Both the position numbers and the translations under genes were made by a program. Positions 46,765 to 54,501 of a DNA stretch of 62,332 bases are shown here, piece by piece. Below the pieces are notes generated by a model, which had not been told where the DNA came from, did not search any database, and saw nothing but the letters and a program-made list of their open reading frames with translations. This DNA is from Mycobacterium paraffinicum (GTDB lineage Bacteria; Actinomycetota; Actinomycetes; Mycobacteriales; Mycobacteriaceae). The stretch lies in contig NZ_MPNT01000034.1 in assembly GCF_001907675.1 (NCBI RefSeq), forward strand, positions 1 to 62,332, read 5' to 3'. Positions within the stretch are counted from its first letter, which is position 1. Each line of letters starts with the position of its first letter.

Positions 46765-47907
46765 AGTCGCGCGGCGATCGCCCGCAGGAATTCGATGTTC
46801 TCGACATCACGGTTGGTCGATTCGTCTGATGTCGTCCCGTACGTGCGGTTGGACGAGAGTTTGACAATGACGGCGGAATGCGATGGATCCACGTAGACAA
46901 ACTGGTTGTAGATGCCCATTGCGGCAAATTCACCGCGATCACCTTCGGGTACCCACCACTGATAGCCGTAGCCAAGCGGCAGATAGTGATCGTTGATGAT
47001 GACTCGCCCGGGCATAAGATGCGGCTCGCTCGCAGTAACCGAGGCTCGCACCCAGTCCGCAGGGACCACCTGGCGGCCGCCGCGGCGGCCTCCATTGCGG
47101 TATAGCTCACCCAATTTGGCGAAGTCGTAAGGAGTCATCATGAGACCGGCGAACGCCATTTCCGTTCCCGCGACGTCGAGCAACCAATAGCCGTTAGAGC
47201 TGATACCCATGGGTTCGCACAGCTTCTCCTGCATGTACGCGGTCAGAGGCCGCTGGGTTGCGCGTGCCAGCAGGTAGCCCAGCGCCGCGGTCTCGGCCGA
47301 GTTGTAACGGCACACCGTGCCGGGAGGACTCTCGCGAACCATCGATGCGACGAACGCCTCAACGGTGCCGGCTCCGCCAGCCGCCGCGGCGAGACGGTAG
47401 ATGTCAGAGGACGGGTCGGCGTAGTCCTCGTTCCAGCGCGCCCCTGAGGACATCTGCAGCATGTGGCGAATCGAGACACCGTCGTAGGCCGAGCCTGACT
47501 CCACCGGTATGTATGCACTGATCGGCTCGTCGATGCTGCCGATGTGACCTTCGGCGACCGCTATGCCCACCAGCGCCGACACGAAGCTTTTGGTGACCGA
47601 CCAGGAAAGCCAGTGCACGTCTGGGCCGCCGGTCAAGGCGTATCGCTCATAGCGCACGACGCCCGTGGAGTACCAGCAGCGCCACGGTGTCGGTGTCGAC
47701 GAGGAACTTTTCGGACGACCTTGCCGCGCCGCCGAATTGATAGGTCGGCGGCAACGCGATGGGGCGCCCCATGCCGAACGGGTGCGGCGACGACGACGGC
47801 GACGTCATGCGATTAGGGGCAATGTCCTTTAGCAGCGGGAACAACTCGTGCTTAGGACCACCGTCAAAGAGCCCCAAATCCAGCAGTGACATCGGTGCGT
47901 CGTCCAC
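46761..47907 (-). pseudogene. Beta-lactamase-like serine hydrolase, frameshifted
   Basis: The N-terminal 86 codons (from 47907: MDDAPMSLLDLGLFDGGPK...EKFLVDTDTVALLVLH) and the C-terminal ~300 codons (VRYERYALTGGPDVHWLSWSVTKSF...) are adjacent in different frames. The shift is at about 47657-47663, best explained by loss of two bases (or gain of one) in an HDGVVRY-type stretch. The C-terminal part keeps the SxxK motif (SVTK) and YNS of class C/6-aminohexanoate-dimer-hydrolase-like enzymes. Initiation at the internal GTG (47657) would lack the N-terminal lobe. Could be a sequencing error. Confidence 0.8.
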
Positions 47908-47917
47908 CCCGCCGAGT

Positions 47918-47960
47918 CTAGGCGTACCACTCGGTTTGTCAAACCATTTGGTACGCCTAG
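47918..47960. promoter_or_regulatory. 43 bp palindromic operator between hydrolase gene and TetR
   Basis: Outer arms CTAGGCGTACCA (47918-47929) and TGGTACGCCTAG (47949-47960) are perfect. Inner arms GGTTTG (47933-47938) and CAAACC (47940-47945) share the same centre at 47939. Only three base pairs of 21 mismatch. It can be read as two overlapping TetR half-site pairs. A direct repeat CAGCTATCCT follows at 47971 and 47993, before the TetR ATG at 48009. Confidence 0.75.
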
Positions 47961-48008
47961 TGAGGGTTGCCAGCTATCCTGGAGGCTTTTGACAGCTATC
48001 CTTGAGCA

Positions 48009-48596
48009 ATGTCATCGCCGACACGCGTCGACGGCCGCACACTGCGCTACCAAGGTCGCCGCGAGGAACTTCTCGCTGCGGCCGCCGAGTACGTTTTGGA
48101 AATCGGCGCGAATGTCTCGCTGCGCGTGATGGCCGATGCGCTGGGCGTGACGCACGCGACGCTGATACGGCACTTCACATCCAAGTCGGCGTTACTCGCC
48201 GAGGTTGTCGAGCATGTCCGCGTGGAACTGCTAAGCCAACTCGGCCTTCTCGGCGAGCCTCACACGGGCGCATCCACAGCCACCATCGCGCAGACGTTTT
48301 GGGCCAGACTCGCCGACCCGCGCGAACGACGACAGTTTTTGGTGATGACCGAGATCTACGCCCTCGCGGTCCGCGACCGCCGTCGTTTCACCGGGCTGCT
48401 GGAGTCACTCGTATACGACTTCGTCACTCCGATCGCGAACAGTCTGATGCGCGACGGAATGCCGAGCCGGCGGGCAACGGCGGTTGCCACCGCGCTCCTC
48501 GCCCAAATCCGCGGCCTTCAACTCGATTTGGCCGCAACCGGTGATCACGACCGCGTCGACGAAGCCTTTGCGGTCGTTCTCGAGTCATTGCTGTAA
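48009..48596 (+). CDS. TetR-family regulator
   Basis: A 195-residue protein. HTH region RREELLAAAAEYVLEIGANVSLRVM and ADALGVTHATLIRHFTSKSALL; the remainder is helical. It is divergent from the broken serine hydrolase/acyl-CoA ligase operon across a 43 bp palindrome and was presumably its repressor. Ligand unknown. Confidence 0.9.
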   Translation: MSSPTRVDGRTLRYQGRREELLAAAAEYVLEIGANVSLRVMADALGVTHATLIRHFTSKSALLAEVVEHVRVELLSQLGLLGEPHTGASTATIAQTFWARLADPRERRQFLVMTEIYALAVRDRRRFTGLLESLVYDFVTPIANSLMRDGMPSRRATAVATALLAQIRGLQLDLAATGDHDRVDEAFAVVLESLL

Positions 48597-49324
48597 CCGC
48601 ATCTCGACGAAAAGCGTCTGCCTGTTCTGCCTTAGCAGAGTCCTGTGCAGAATCGGAATCAGCGATCATCGCGCGGACCACTGCACCGCTAGGTGGGTGG
48701 CATTCCACCCCTTTGGCCGCGCCCGGGGCGGCAGACGTCGCTTGTTCATCGCTCTTGCGCGGGCAGGAGTCGCTTGAGGCTGACTTCAACTCAGCGGCAG
48801 AGGATTTGCCGAGGTCGCTGGCGCACGCCCCCGGCACGATCGTTCGCGAGCTGCGCCCAGCACTGGTGACGACGCTCAAGGAACCGTCGGGGTGGAGGGC
48901 TCCGAGGAGACAGATCGAACCACCCGAATCCTGGATCGGCCGCCGCGGCGCACCCTCTTGCGTTGCTGCTCGACCATCACGGCGCTCAATTGGCCAGCAC
49001 GCAAAGCGGATTCGCCGGCGCCATCGGGGCCGTCCTGGCCGGCCTCGCAGCAATTGCGGTCGACCCCCGCATGTGGGCTCGGTAAGAGCATGCAAGAACC
49101 CCCGTCTGTTACTTGGGCTTTCGGGATCACACCTACAACGGGTCCGGCCTTCACTGTAGCCACAACTGCGCCTCGCAAGTCAGCATGCGTGCCTACCGCC
49201 AACGACAAGCTCGCTCGATGTCGCGATCGCGATGCAATCACCGAGCAAGCGATAACTTGTGTTCGGCGAGAGGTGGCATGAACTATGAGTGCCGAGCGCG
49301 CGTGGTCGGCGATCGCATGGGCAG
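48597..49324. other. 728 bp degraded region without a convincing gene
   Basis: Several overlapping open frames occur on both strands but none has a recognisable family, a ribosome site or a consistent frame. A plus-strand stretch at about 48951-49085 reads as an Ala-rich hydrophobic tail (AQLASTQSGFAGAIGAVLAG) ending in TAA and may be the end of a lost gene. Base composition is less GC3-biased than in neighbouring genes. I see no RNA gene or transposase. Confidence 0.5.
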
Positions 49325-49774
49325 TCATCGCTTGGTATTTGCGTTCAGCTCCAACAGGCGCTCGCGTAGACCGGTTGGCATTTGCTCGATCCACTGCAGC
49401 TCCGAGCCCGGGACCGGCAGGGTCTGACCGAACTCGACCATGTTGGTGTTGGCCAACGGGTTGAGATAAACCCACGTGAGTGACGAGTCGATGTGGGCGA
49501 CGTCGACAAGGAGTTCAGCGATCCGAAGGAGAAGCTGTTCTCGGACCTCGAGGTCACGCCCGTCTCGAATGTGCCCGTAGACCCACACGCTGTCCGGGGC
49601 CGGCTGCCCGCCGATGTAGTGACTGGTCGCGTCGATGCCTTCGAAGATGCACTGCACCAACGCCGGCGGCGCCCCGGTGCATTCGCTGTGTATCAGCGTC
49701 ACCCCCTGGGCGATGCGCTGCTTCTGGTCAGCGCTGAGCTGACCATCCCTGGCCCAACAGACATACGTCGGCAT
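49325..49774 (-). CDS. Tautomerase-superfamily protein, cis-3-chloroacrylate dehalogenase-like
   Basis: The ATG at 49774 gives MPTYVCWARDG, so methionine removal leaves Pro1; an upstream TTG would destroy this. Numbering from Pro1, the 148-residue protein has His28, Arg69, Arg72, Tyr102 and Glu113. The six residues required in cis-3-chloroacrylic acid dehalogenase (Pro1, His28, Arg70, Arg73, Tyr103, Glu114) are thus all present, the last four shifted by one. The reaction would be hydrolytic dehalogenation of a 3-haloacrylate to malonate semialdehyde, though homologues with the same residues can be poor dehalogenases. It lies in a cluster with two more tautomerases. Confidence 0.85.
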   Translation of the reverse strand: MPTYVCWARDGQLSADQKQRIAQGVTLIHSECTGAPPALVQCIFEGIDATSHYIGGQPAPDSVWVYGHIRDGRDLEVREQLLLRIAELLVDVAHIDSSLTWVYLNPLANTNMVEFGQTLPVPGSELQWIEQMPTGLRERLLELNANTKR

Positions 49775-49899
49775 GAGATCCCATCGCTCCAATCAATGAT
49801 GCGGTCGTGACGTCGTCGCTTTCTTGCATGCCGAGCGGCTCCGTTGTCAGCCGCAACGCTGGCGGATCGTGCAGTCCAGCGATCCACGCACAGCCGACG

Positions 49900-50016
49900 C
49901 TACGGATTGGTTTTGCCTTCGCCACTACTCATCCGCAGAAGGCCTCTAGCGGCGATCTCCTCGTTGAACTTGAGCGTCAATTGACCGGTAGGCGCTGCGA
50001 ATCGGTCTAACGGCAT
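49900..50016 (-). other. Short open frame (38 codons), possible truncated gene head
   Basis: An ATG at 50016 reads MPLDRFAAPTGQLTLKFNEE and on to SSGEGKTNP then TAG. It starts 37 bp from the palindrome shared with the divergent HxlR gene, where a regulated structural gene would be expected, and runs toward the tautomerase gene. It could be a small protein or the surviving head of a lost enzyme. No family is recognised. Confidence 0.35.
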
Positions 50017-50052
50017 GGCTCAGGACCTCTCGAACTTAACTATCGTCAAGCT

Positions 50053-50070
50053 AGTAAATGGCACTTTACT
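50053..50070. promoter_or_regulatory. HxlR-type palindromic operator
   Basis: AGTAAA-TGGCAC-TTTACT is a 6+6 bp inverted repeat with 6 bp spacer, 68 bp upstream of the HxlR start (50139) and 36 bp from the short minus-strand frame. The surrounding sequence is markedly AT-rich. Confidence 0.6.
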
Positions 50071-50138
50071 GGTCGTGCTATCTTGAAGCAAGTAAAAACT
50101 GGGCCTGTATTGCCGTGCAATCGGCGGAAGGCGAAGTC

Positions 50139-50678
50139 ATGCCGCTGCGATCTGACTGGTCGATGGATACCTGTCCCATGGCGCGCAGTCTTGACGTCCT
50201 CGGAGATCCGTGGACCGTACTGATCTTGCGCGAATTATTCAGTGGCATCAATCATTTCGGCCAAATTCGCGATCGCCTACAAGCGGCCGACACCGTGGTG
50301 TCGGACCGATTGAACCGCTTGTGCGACGCCGGCGTGATCGAGCGAATCGCATCGCCGGAATCGCGGCGCGGGCGTCCGACCTACCACCTGACCCAGTCGG
50401 GTGCGGCAACGCTGCCGATCCTGCAAGCACTCGCCGCGTGGGGTGATCGTCACCGAACGCCTGCCCAACTCAAGAGCACGAATCTAGACGTGTGGTGCAC
50501 CACGTGCGGCAATGCAGCGACTGTGTCCGCGGATTGGTGTATCCATTGCCAGGTCCCGTTGACTGTTGATCACACCGCGTGGCGCCGTAACGGTCGCTCC
50601 GATGAAGTGATCTCGCTGTCCGCCGCCGCACCGGTCTCGCGCCGGCAGGGTTCGGAGCGTACGGGCGGCAACGCCTGA
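50139..50678 (+). CDS. HxlR-family regulator with zinc-ribbon-like tail
   Basis: The ATG at 50139, preceded by GGAAGG, gives 179 residues; an upstream ATG at 50058 falls inside the palindrome. Winged helix: CPMARSLDVLGDPWTVLILREL, FGQIRDRLQAADTVVSDRLNRL. Past residue ~125 come two Cys pairs (CTTC, CIHC) that look like a zinc ribbon. From PLTVDHTAWRRNGRSDE to the stop the sequence belongs to repeat copy B, so the native C-terminus has probably been replaced. Confidence 0.88.
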   Translation: MPLRSDWSMDTCPMARSLDVLGDPWTVLILRELFSGINHFGQIRDRLQAADTVVSDRLNRLCDAGVIERIASPESRRGRPTYHLTQSGAATLPILQALAAWGDRHRTPAQLKSTNLDVWCTTCGNAATVSADWCIHCQVPLTVDHTAWRRNGRSDEVISLSAAAPVSRRQGSERTGGNA

Positions 50679-50711
50679 GTGATCGGAACACGCCGCCGCG
50701 CGCAGTGTCGC
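50556..50711 (+). repeat. ~155 bp repeat, copy B
   Basis: Plus-strand counterpart of copy A at 44853-45009. The first ~122 bases are read as the last 40 codons of the HxlR gene; similarity continues past the stop to about 50711. The two copies are in opposite orientation and bracket 5.5 kb containing the ligase, TetR and first tautomerase. Confidence 0.75.
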
Positions 50712-50780
50712 AGGGCCACCACCGCAACGAAAGTTGCGCGACCGAGTAGGCGTCTTCGGCGGCGAGTGCGCACGTAACGT

Positions 50781-51473
50781 CTAACCGAAACGCAGAGCTT
50801 CCGCGGGGCCGGACAGTTCGGCCTTGAAGTGCCGGGTTTCGTTGTCGGCCAGCACCTCTGTGACCCCGTTGTCGATCCCGTCGATGATGTGGCGGGCGAC
50901 GTCAGCCGGGTCATTCTTGGTCACATCGAACGGGGCTGTCATGTCGGTGTCGGTGTAGCTCAGGTGCGCCCCGATGACCTGCGTGCCCTGGCCTTCGAGT
51001 TCGATGCGTAGCGAGTTGGTCGCCGACCACAGCGCGGCTTTGGATGCGCCATAGCCGCCGAAGCCGGCGACCCAGGACAAAACGGAAGCGACGTCGACCA
51101 GGGCGCCGCCACCGTTGCTGGCCAAGATGGGCGCGAAGGCTTTCGCGACCCGCAGGGCTCCGAAGAAGTTGGTTTCAAATTGTTCACGTACCGCGTCGAT
51201 GTCGCTAGTGAGAAAAGTCAGCGCGCCAGCGACGCCCGCGTTGTTGATGACGATATTGGCGTCAGTCGCGACGGCGGCCAAGGCTGCAACCGATGCGGCG
51301 TCGGTGACTTCCAACGGAACGGCGACGACGCGGGGGTCGTCGCCGGGGCGCGGGTTACGTGCTGTGGCGTAGACCTTCGTGGCCCCGCGCCGTAAGAGTT
51401 CGTCGACCATGGCCTTACCGATACCGCGCTGCCCTCCGGTGACGACGACTGTGGATCCCGCGACTTGTACCAT
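50781..51473 (-). CDS. SDR-family oxidoreductase
   Basis: A 230-residue SDR. A strong AAGGAG ribosome site lies 11 bp before the ATG. Motifs: VVVTGGQRGIG, NNAGVAG, catalytic serine in VDVASVLSWVAGFG, YGASK (Tyr-x3-Lys) and AHLSYTDTDMT. It sits between two HxlR regulators in the tautomerase cluster and may reduce or oxidise a pathway aldehyde or alcohol (inference). Confidence 0.9.
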   Translation of the reverse strand: MVQVAGSTVVVTGGQRGIGKAMVDELLRRGATKVYATARNPRPGDDPRVVAVPLEVTDAASVAALAAVATDANIVINNAGVAGALTFLTSDIDAVREQFETNFFGALRVAKAFAPILASNGGGALVDVASVLSWVAGFGGYGASKAALWSATNSLRIELEGQGTQVIGAHLSYTDTDMTAPFDVTKNDPADVARHIIDGIDNGVTEVLADNETRHFKAELSGPAEALRFG

Positions 51474-51790
51474 GATGAGGTTTCTCCTTCTCTGGTAGAT
51501 GCTGTTCGTTTTTTGGTGCCGGCAACCCGGCTTCCGCTATGTCCCAATAACCTTGTAGGGCAACTCGTTCTGGATTTTGGCTGACCCACTAGAGGTGCTG
51601 GTTGGCGACGATAACGGGCGGCGACATTGGTTGCTTGCAGAGCTTTCCACTGATGTCGGCATTCGGCGCTAACCGAAGTGCGGAGTAGGCCAATCGCTGT
51701 CGCTGATTGTCCCCGCGACGTTGCGCAAGGATTCCGACCGGACGACCAGTTCGTTTCCAATGGCATTGTGCTGGTGGATGGTTAGCGTCG
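51474..51790. other. 317 bp intergenic region upstream of the SDR
   Basis: No gene is recognised on either strand. Open frames that cross it are extensions of chance frames. The last 30 bp before the SDR contain its ribosome site; the rest, of mixed composition, may be a remnant of deleted DNA. Confidence 0.45.
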
Positions 51791-52381
51791 TCACCGCGTC
51801 CTATTCGCCGCGCGTGTCGTTGACGCTGCCCGCTTGTTGACGGCGCTGGTACTGCGCCGTCCGGGAGGGCGTTGTGACCGAGCTCTGTACGCCTCGCGGC
51901 GTTGCTGGCGTTCTGCCGCGTACTCGGGACCCGGTTCGGCGTCCAGGTCCGATATCGGCACCCGTTCATCACATGTCGGGCACACGCCGTCCAGGCCGAC
52001 TTCGGTTCCGCATGCTCGATGCGTGGTGCGTATCGCCAGGGGTTCGCTCTCGCTCTTGCACCATGTCTCGGCCCACGCCCGGTAGGCGAGGATCACGGGA
52101 AAGAAGTCGCGTCCCATCGGGGTCAGCACGTACTCGTAGCGCGTCGGGCGCCGGCTGTAGGTTCGCCGTTCGACCATCCCGTCGGCCTGCAACCGTTTGA
52201 GCCGAGCCGAGAGCATCTGAGCCGTGGCGCCGGTTTGCGCTTGCATCTCATCGAAGCGACTGCAGCCTGCGAACAGTTCACGCACGATCAGCATGGTCCA
52301 GCGATCGCCGACAATGGCCGTCGATCGTGCGACTGGGCACAGCGTGTCTGCCGCGGCTTCGCTCCATCTAGCTACGCCCAT
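51791..52381 (-). CDS. HxlR-family regulator with zinc-ribbon-like segment
   Basis: The ATG at 52381 (MGVARWSEAAADTLCPV) gives 196 residues; the upstream ATG at 52426 lies within the operator. The winged helix includes VARSTAIVGDRWTMLIVREL and FDEMQAQTGATAQMLSARLKRL. A CGTEVGLDGVCPTC segment resembles a zinc ribbon, and the tail is long and Arg-rich. It is divergent from the isomerase-like/tautomerase genes with a perfect 17 bp palindrome between; likely their regulator, possibly responding to a reactive electrophile as other HxlR proteins do. Confidence 0.9.
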   Translation of the reverse strand: MGVARWSEAAADTLCPVARSTAIVGDRWTMLIVRELFAGCSRFDEMQAQTGATAQMLSARLKRLQADGMVERRTYSRRPTRYEYVLTPMGRDFFPVILAYRAWAETWCKSESEPLAIRTTHRACGTEVGLDGVCPTCDERVPISDLDAEPGPEYAAERQQRREAYRARSQRPPGRRSTSAVNKRAASTTRAANRTR

Positions 52382-52412
52382 CTCATCGCTCCGCTCCGCA
52401 CGGTCACTTGTA

Positions 52413-52429
52413 ACTATGATTTTCATAGT
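52413..52429. promoter_or_regulatory. HxlR-type palindromic operator for the tautomerase genes
   Basis: ACTATGA-TTT-TCATAGT is a perfect 7+7 bp inverted repeat with 3 bp spacer, 31 bp upstream of the HxlR start and 91 bp upstream of the isomerase-like ATG. Confidence 0.75.
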
Positions 52430-52520
52430 CTACCCTCGAGGCATAGATGTCAATGCGGCGCAACGGCAGGGCCGGTCTCGCCTAGGCGGGCCAGCTGGCA
52501 ACCGTGAAGGAGTAACTGAG

Positions 52521-52811
52521 ATGCAACTCATCGCCACGGTCACCTTGAACGCCAAGGAACCGCACGCGGCGCCGCCTACCGACCTGCGAGAGGCCGAATT
52601 CCAGGCGGTGCGTGGCCTTTACATGGACGGATTCATCCAGCAAATCTGGGTTTACGCCGACGGCTCGGGCTCCTCGATGATTGTCGAGGCGCCCTCGGCC
52701 GCCGTCGCGGCGGACAGACTCGGCGCGCTGCCGATGGTCCGCGGCGGCTACCTAACGGCACCCACGGTCGTGGCGCTGGCTCCCTACTGGGGCTTCGGTC
52801 CGCGCTCCTGA
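52521..52811 (+). CDS. Muconolactone-isomerase-like small protein
   Basis: The ATG at 52521, with AAGGAG upstream, gives 96 residues (MQLIATVTLNAKEPHAAPP). The layout fits the dimeric alpha/beta-barrel (muconolactone delta-isomerase/YCII-like) family: first strand, helix (LREAEFQAVRGLYMDG), strand IQQIWVYADGSGSSMIVEA, helix SAAVAADRLGALPM, final strand. True muconolactone isomerase activity is unproven. First gene of a probable three-gene operon with two tautomerases. Confidence 0.72.
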   Translation: MQLIATVTLNAKEPHAAPPTDLREAEFQAVRGLYMDGFIQQIWVYADGSGSSMIVEAPSAAVAADRLGALPMVRGGYLTAPTVVALAPYWGFGPRS

Positions 52812-52916
52812 CGCCACGACCACCTCGACAATCCCTGCCCCCAGCTCCTGCACACAGCTTCAGGGATACAGAAACTGCTGCCGGGCAAAGTATTACGCAG
52901 ATGGAAGGATATACCG

Positions 52917-53300
52917 ATGCCATTCGCTCGAATAGACCTCGCAGAAGGGCAATCCGACGACTACCGCCAAACGATCGGCGATGTCGTCTACACGGCCATG
53001 GTCGACACACTCGGCGTGCCTGAAGGGGATCGCTTCCAGGTGATCAATGAGCATCGCGCGCAGAACTTCATCTTCGACCCCGAATACCTCGGCATCAACC
53101 GGACGAACGACTGTGTGTTCATCCAAGTGACGCTGCTGGCCGGCAGAACCGTGGAAAAGAAGTCAGCGTTTTACAAAGCCATCGCGGACGGTTTGCACGA
53201 GCGGCTCGGGATGCGCCGCGAGGACATCGTCATCAATCTGGTGGAGAACACCAAAGAGAACTGGTCCTTTGGCAACGGCGAAGCTCAGTACGCCAGTTAG
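52917..53300 (+). CDS. Tautomerase-superfamily protein, malonate semialdehyde decarboxylase-like
   Basis: A 127-residue protein starting MPFARIDLAEGQSDD, leaving Pro1. Numbered from Pro1 it has Asp37 (PEGDRF), Arg76 and Trp115 in NWSFGNG, matching Pro1, Asp37, Arg75 and Trp114 of malonate semialdehyde decarboxylase with one-residue shifts; the second arginine (Arg73) has no clear equivalent. The predicted reaction is decarboxylation of malonate semialdehyde to acetaldehyde, or hydration/tautomerisation of a related keto acid. It would act directly after the cis-CaaD-like enzyme at 49325-49774. Confidence 0.82.
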   Translation: MPFARIDLAEGQSDDYRQTIGDVVYTAMVDTLGVPEGDRFQVINEHRAQNFIFDPEYLGINRTNDCVFIQVTLLAGRTVEKKSAFYKAIADGLHERLGMRREDIVINLVENTKENWSFGNGEAQYAS

Positions 53301-53331
53301 CCCCAGCGGCTTGAGGGCGACAAGGGATGTC

Positions 53332-53739
53332 ATGCCGTCACTGCAGATAGATGTGCCCGCTCGTCTTGAGTTCGGGTCTAAACGCTTGCTGGCCAGACGA
53401 TTCGGGTTGGCGTACGCGGCGACGATGGGCGCTGATCCGGAACTGGTCACGGTCTCAATACACGATCTGGGCGAGGGGTCCGTGTGGCGCTGCACTGCAA
53501 GCGAACCTCATCCGCACACCTTGATCATGTGTGACGTTCGCCGCGGCCGGTCAGCCGAAACTCGCGCAGCACTGGCGCGCGAACTCATCGAGATTTGCGC
53601 CGATGTCCTGGGCCTGGACCGCTTAAGCGTGAAAGTGGAGTTCACCCAGCACAGTGGAGATGAGATGTTCCATCCGCACCTCGGAGGATTCAACACCGAC
53701 TGGACAGCGCGCGACCCCAACGCCTCCGACCCGGGGTAA
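53332..53739 (+). CDS. Tautomerase-superfamily protein (third in cluster)
   Basis: The ATG at 53332 gives MPSLQIDVPARLEFG (Pro1 after processing), 135 residues. Two beta-alpha-beta halves are evident: the first ~60 residues, then LIMCDVRRGRSAETRAALAREL and LSVKVEFTQHSGDEMF. An in-frame ATG at 53269 overlaps the preceding gene and would hide Pro1. The activity is uncertain; the CDVRRGR segment supplies arginines typical of substrate-carboxylate binding in this superfamily. It follows the decarboxylase-like gene by 31 bp. Confidence 0.78.
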   Translation: MPSLQIDVPARLEFGSKRLLARRFGLAYAATMGADPELVTVSIHDLGEGSVWRCTASEPHPHTLIMCDVRRGRSAETRAALARELIEICADVLGLDRLSVKVEFTQHSGDEMFHPHLGGFNTDWTARDPNASDPG

Positions 53740-54082
53740 CTGCTCGGTGCGATCACGCAGGTACGGCTGGGTCGGCCGGTGACTAGGGTCCACGCCGCGA
53801 CAACCGGCGTCCAGCCCGGAGTTGGCCTGCCCTAGGGGGTCCAGGCTCGGAGCAACCCGAGTGAACGTCATGGTAATCGGGCAGACGTGACGCACATGGC
53901 TCTGGCAGCGCCTTCCGAGCAGCCCGACAGGTTTCGCGTCGTCGCGCGGAAGTACCACCGTGGCCGCCCGCGTCGTCACTGTCGCGCGTGGTCATCGCTG
54001 GCCAACCACAGCAGCGATGGACTCGCCGCCTGAACTAGGGGCTACCGAATCACCAAGCGGTTGAGGCTCGGATCGGGCGCCC
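53740..54082. other. 343 bp intergenic stretch between tautomerase cluster and decayed operon
   Basis: Only short open frames, without ribosome sites or family features. The stretch separates convergent units and may hold terminators, but I see no clear hairpin with T-run and no repeat. Confidence 0.45.
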
Positions 54083-54496
54083 TCAGTCGGCCAGCGCGTA
54101 GCGCAGCATCGTGACGTCGTCCTCCGGGTAATCGGAGAACACCGGTTGCACCCGCATCCCGACCCTCAGCTCGGCGGGGTCGTCGTTGACCATCTCGGTG
54201 GAAAACCTTGGCCCCTCGTCCCATTCGACGATGGCCAGTAGCTGCGGGACGGCGTCGGCGAAGTGCGGGCTGACGGGCCGGCGCGCCACGGTGAAGGAAT
54301 ACAACGTTCCCATGCCGGAGATCTCTCGCCATTCCAGGTCGTCGGCAAGCGTGCGCGGCGCGCGCACCCGTGGATAGAACACATAGCTCTGCAGCGACGG
54401 CGAATACTGGATGACGATACGATGCTGTGCCAGCGCGTCCTAAAACGGCGCGCTGGTAGGCGTTTTGACGGGAATCGGACGCTCGCAGGCGGCCAT
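54083..54496 (-). pseudogene. DUF35/OB-fold thiolase-partner gene with premature stop
   Basis: From the ATG at 54496 the minus strand reads MAACERPIPVKTPTSAPF, then TAG at 54442-54440 where a Trp codon is expected, then DALAQHRIVIQYSPSLQSYV and FYPRVRAPRT...LYSFTVARRPVSPHF. The downstream part matches the OB-fold of DUF35 proteins, ending at 54083. Restart at GTG 54382 would yield only the C-terminal 99 residues without the start of the protein. It was the partner of the adjacent broken thiolase gene. Confidence 0.82.
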
Positions 54497-54501
54497 GTCG
54501 A

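Noticed and set aside
48424..49475. Long minus-strand open frames of 223 and 199 codons
   Set aside because: They overlap the TetR gene end and each other in different frames, contain no recognisable motif and cannot both be real; the region is listed as degraded.
50058..50138. N-terminal extension of the HxlR gene to the ATG at 50058
   Set aside because: The extension starts inside the AGTAAA..TTTACT palindrome and has no ribosome site, while the ATG at 50139 has GGAAGG upstream and the normal HxlR start.
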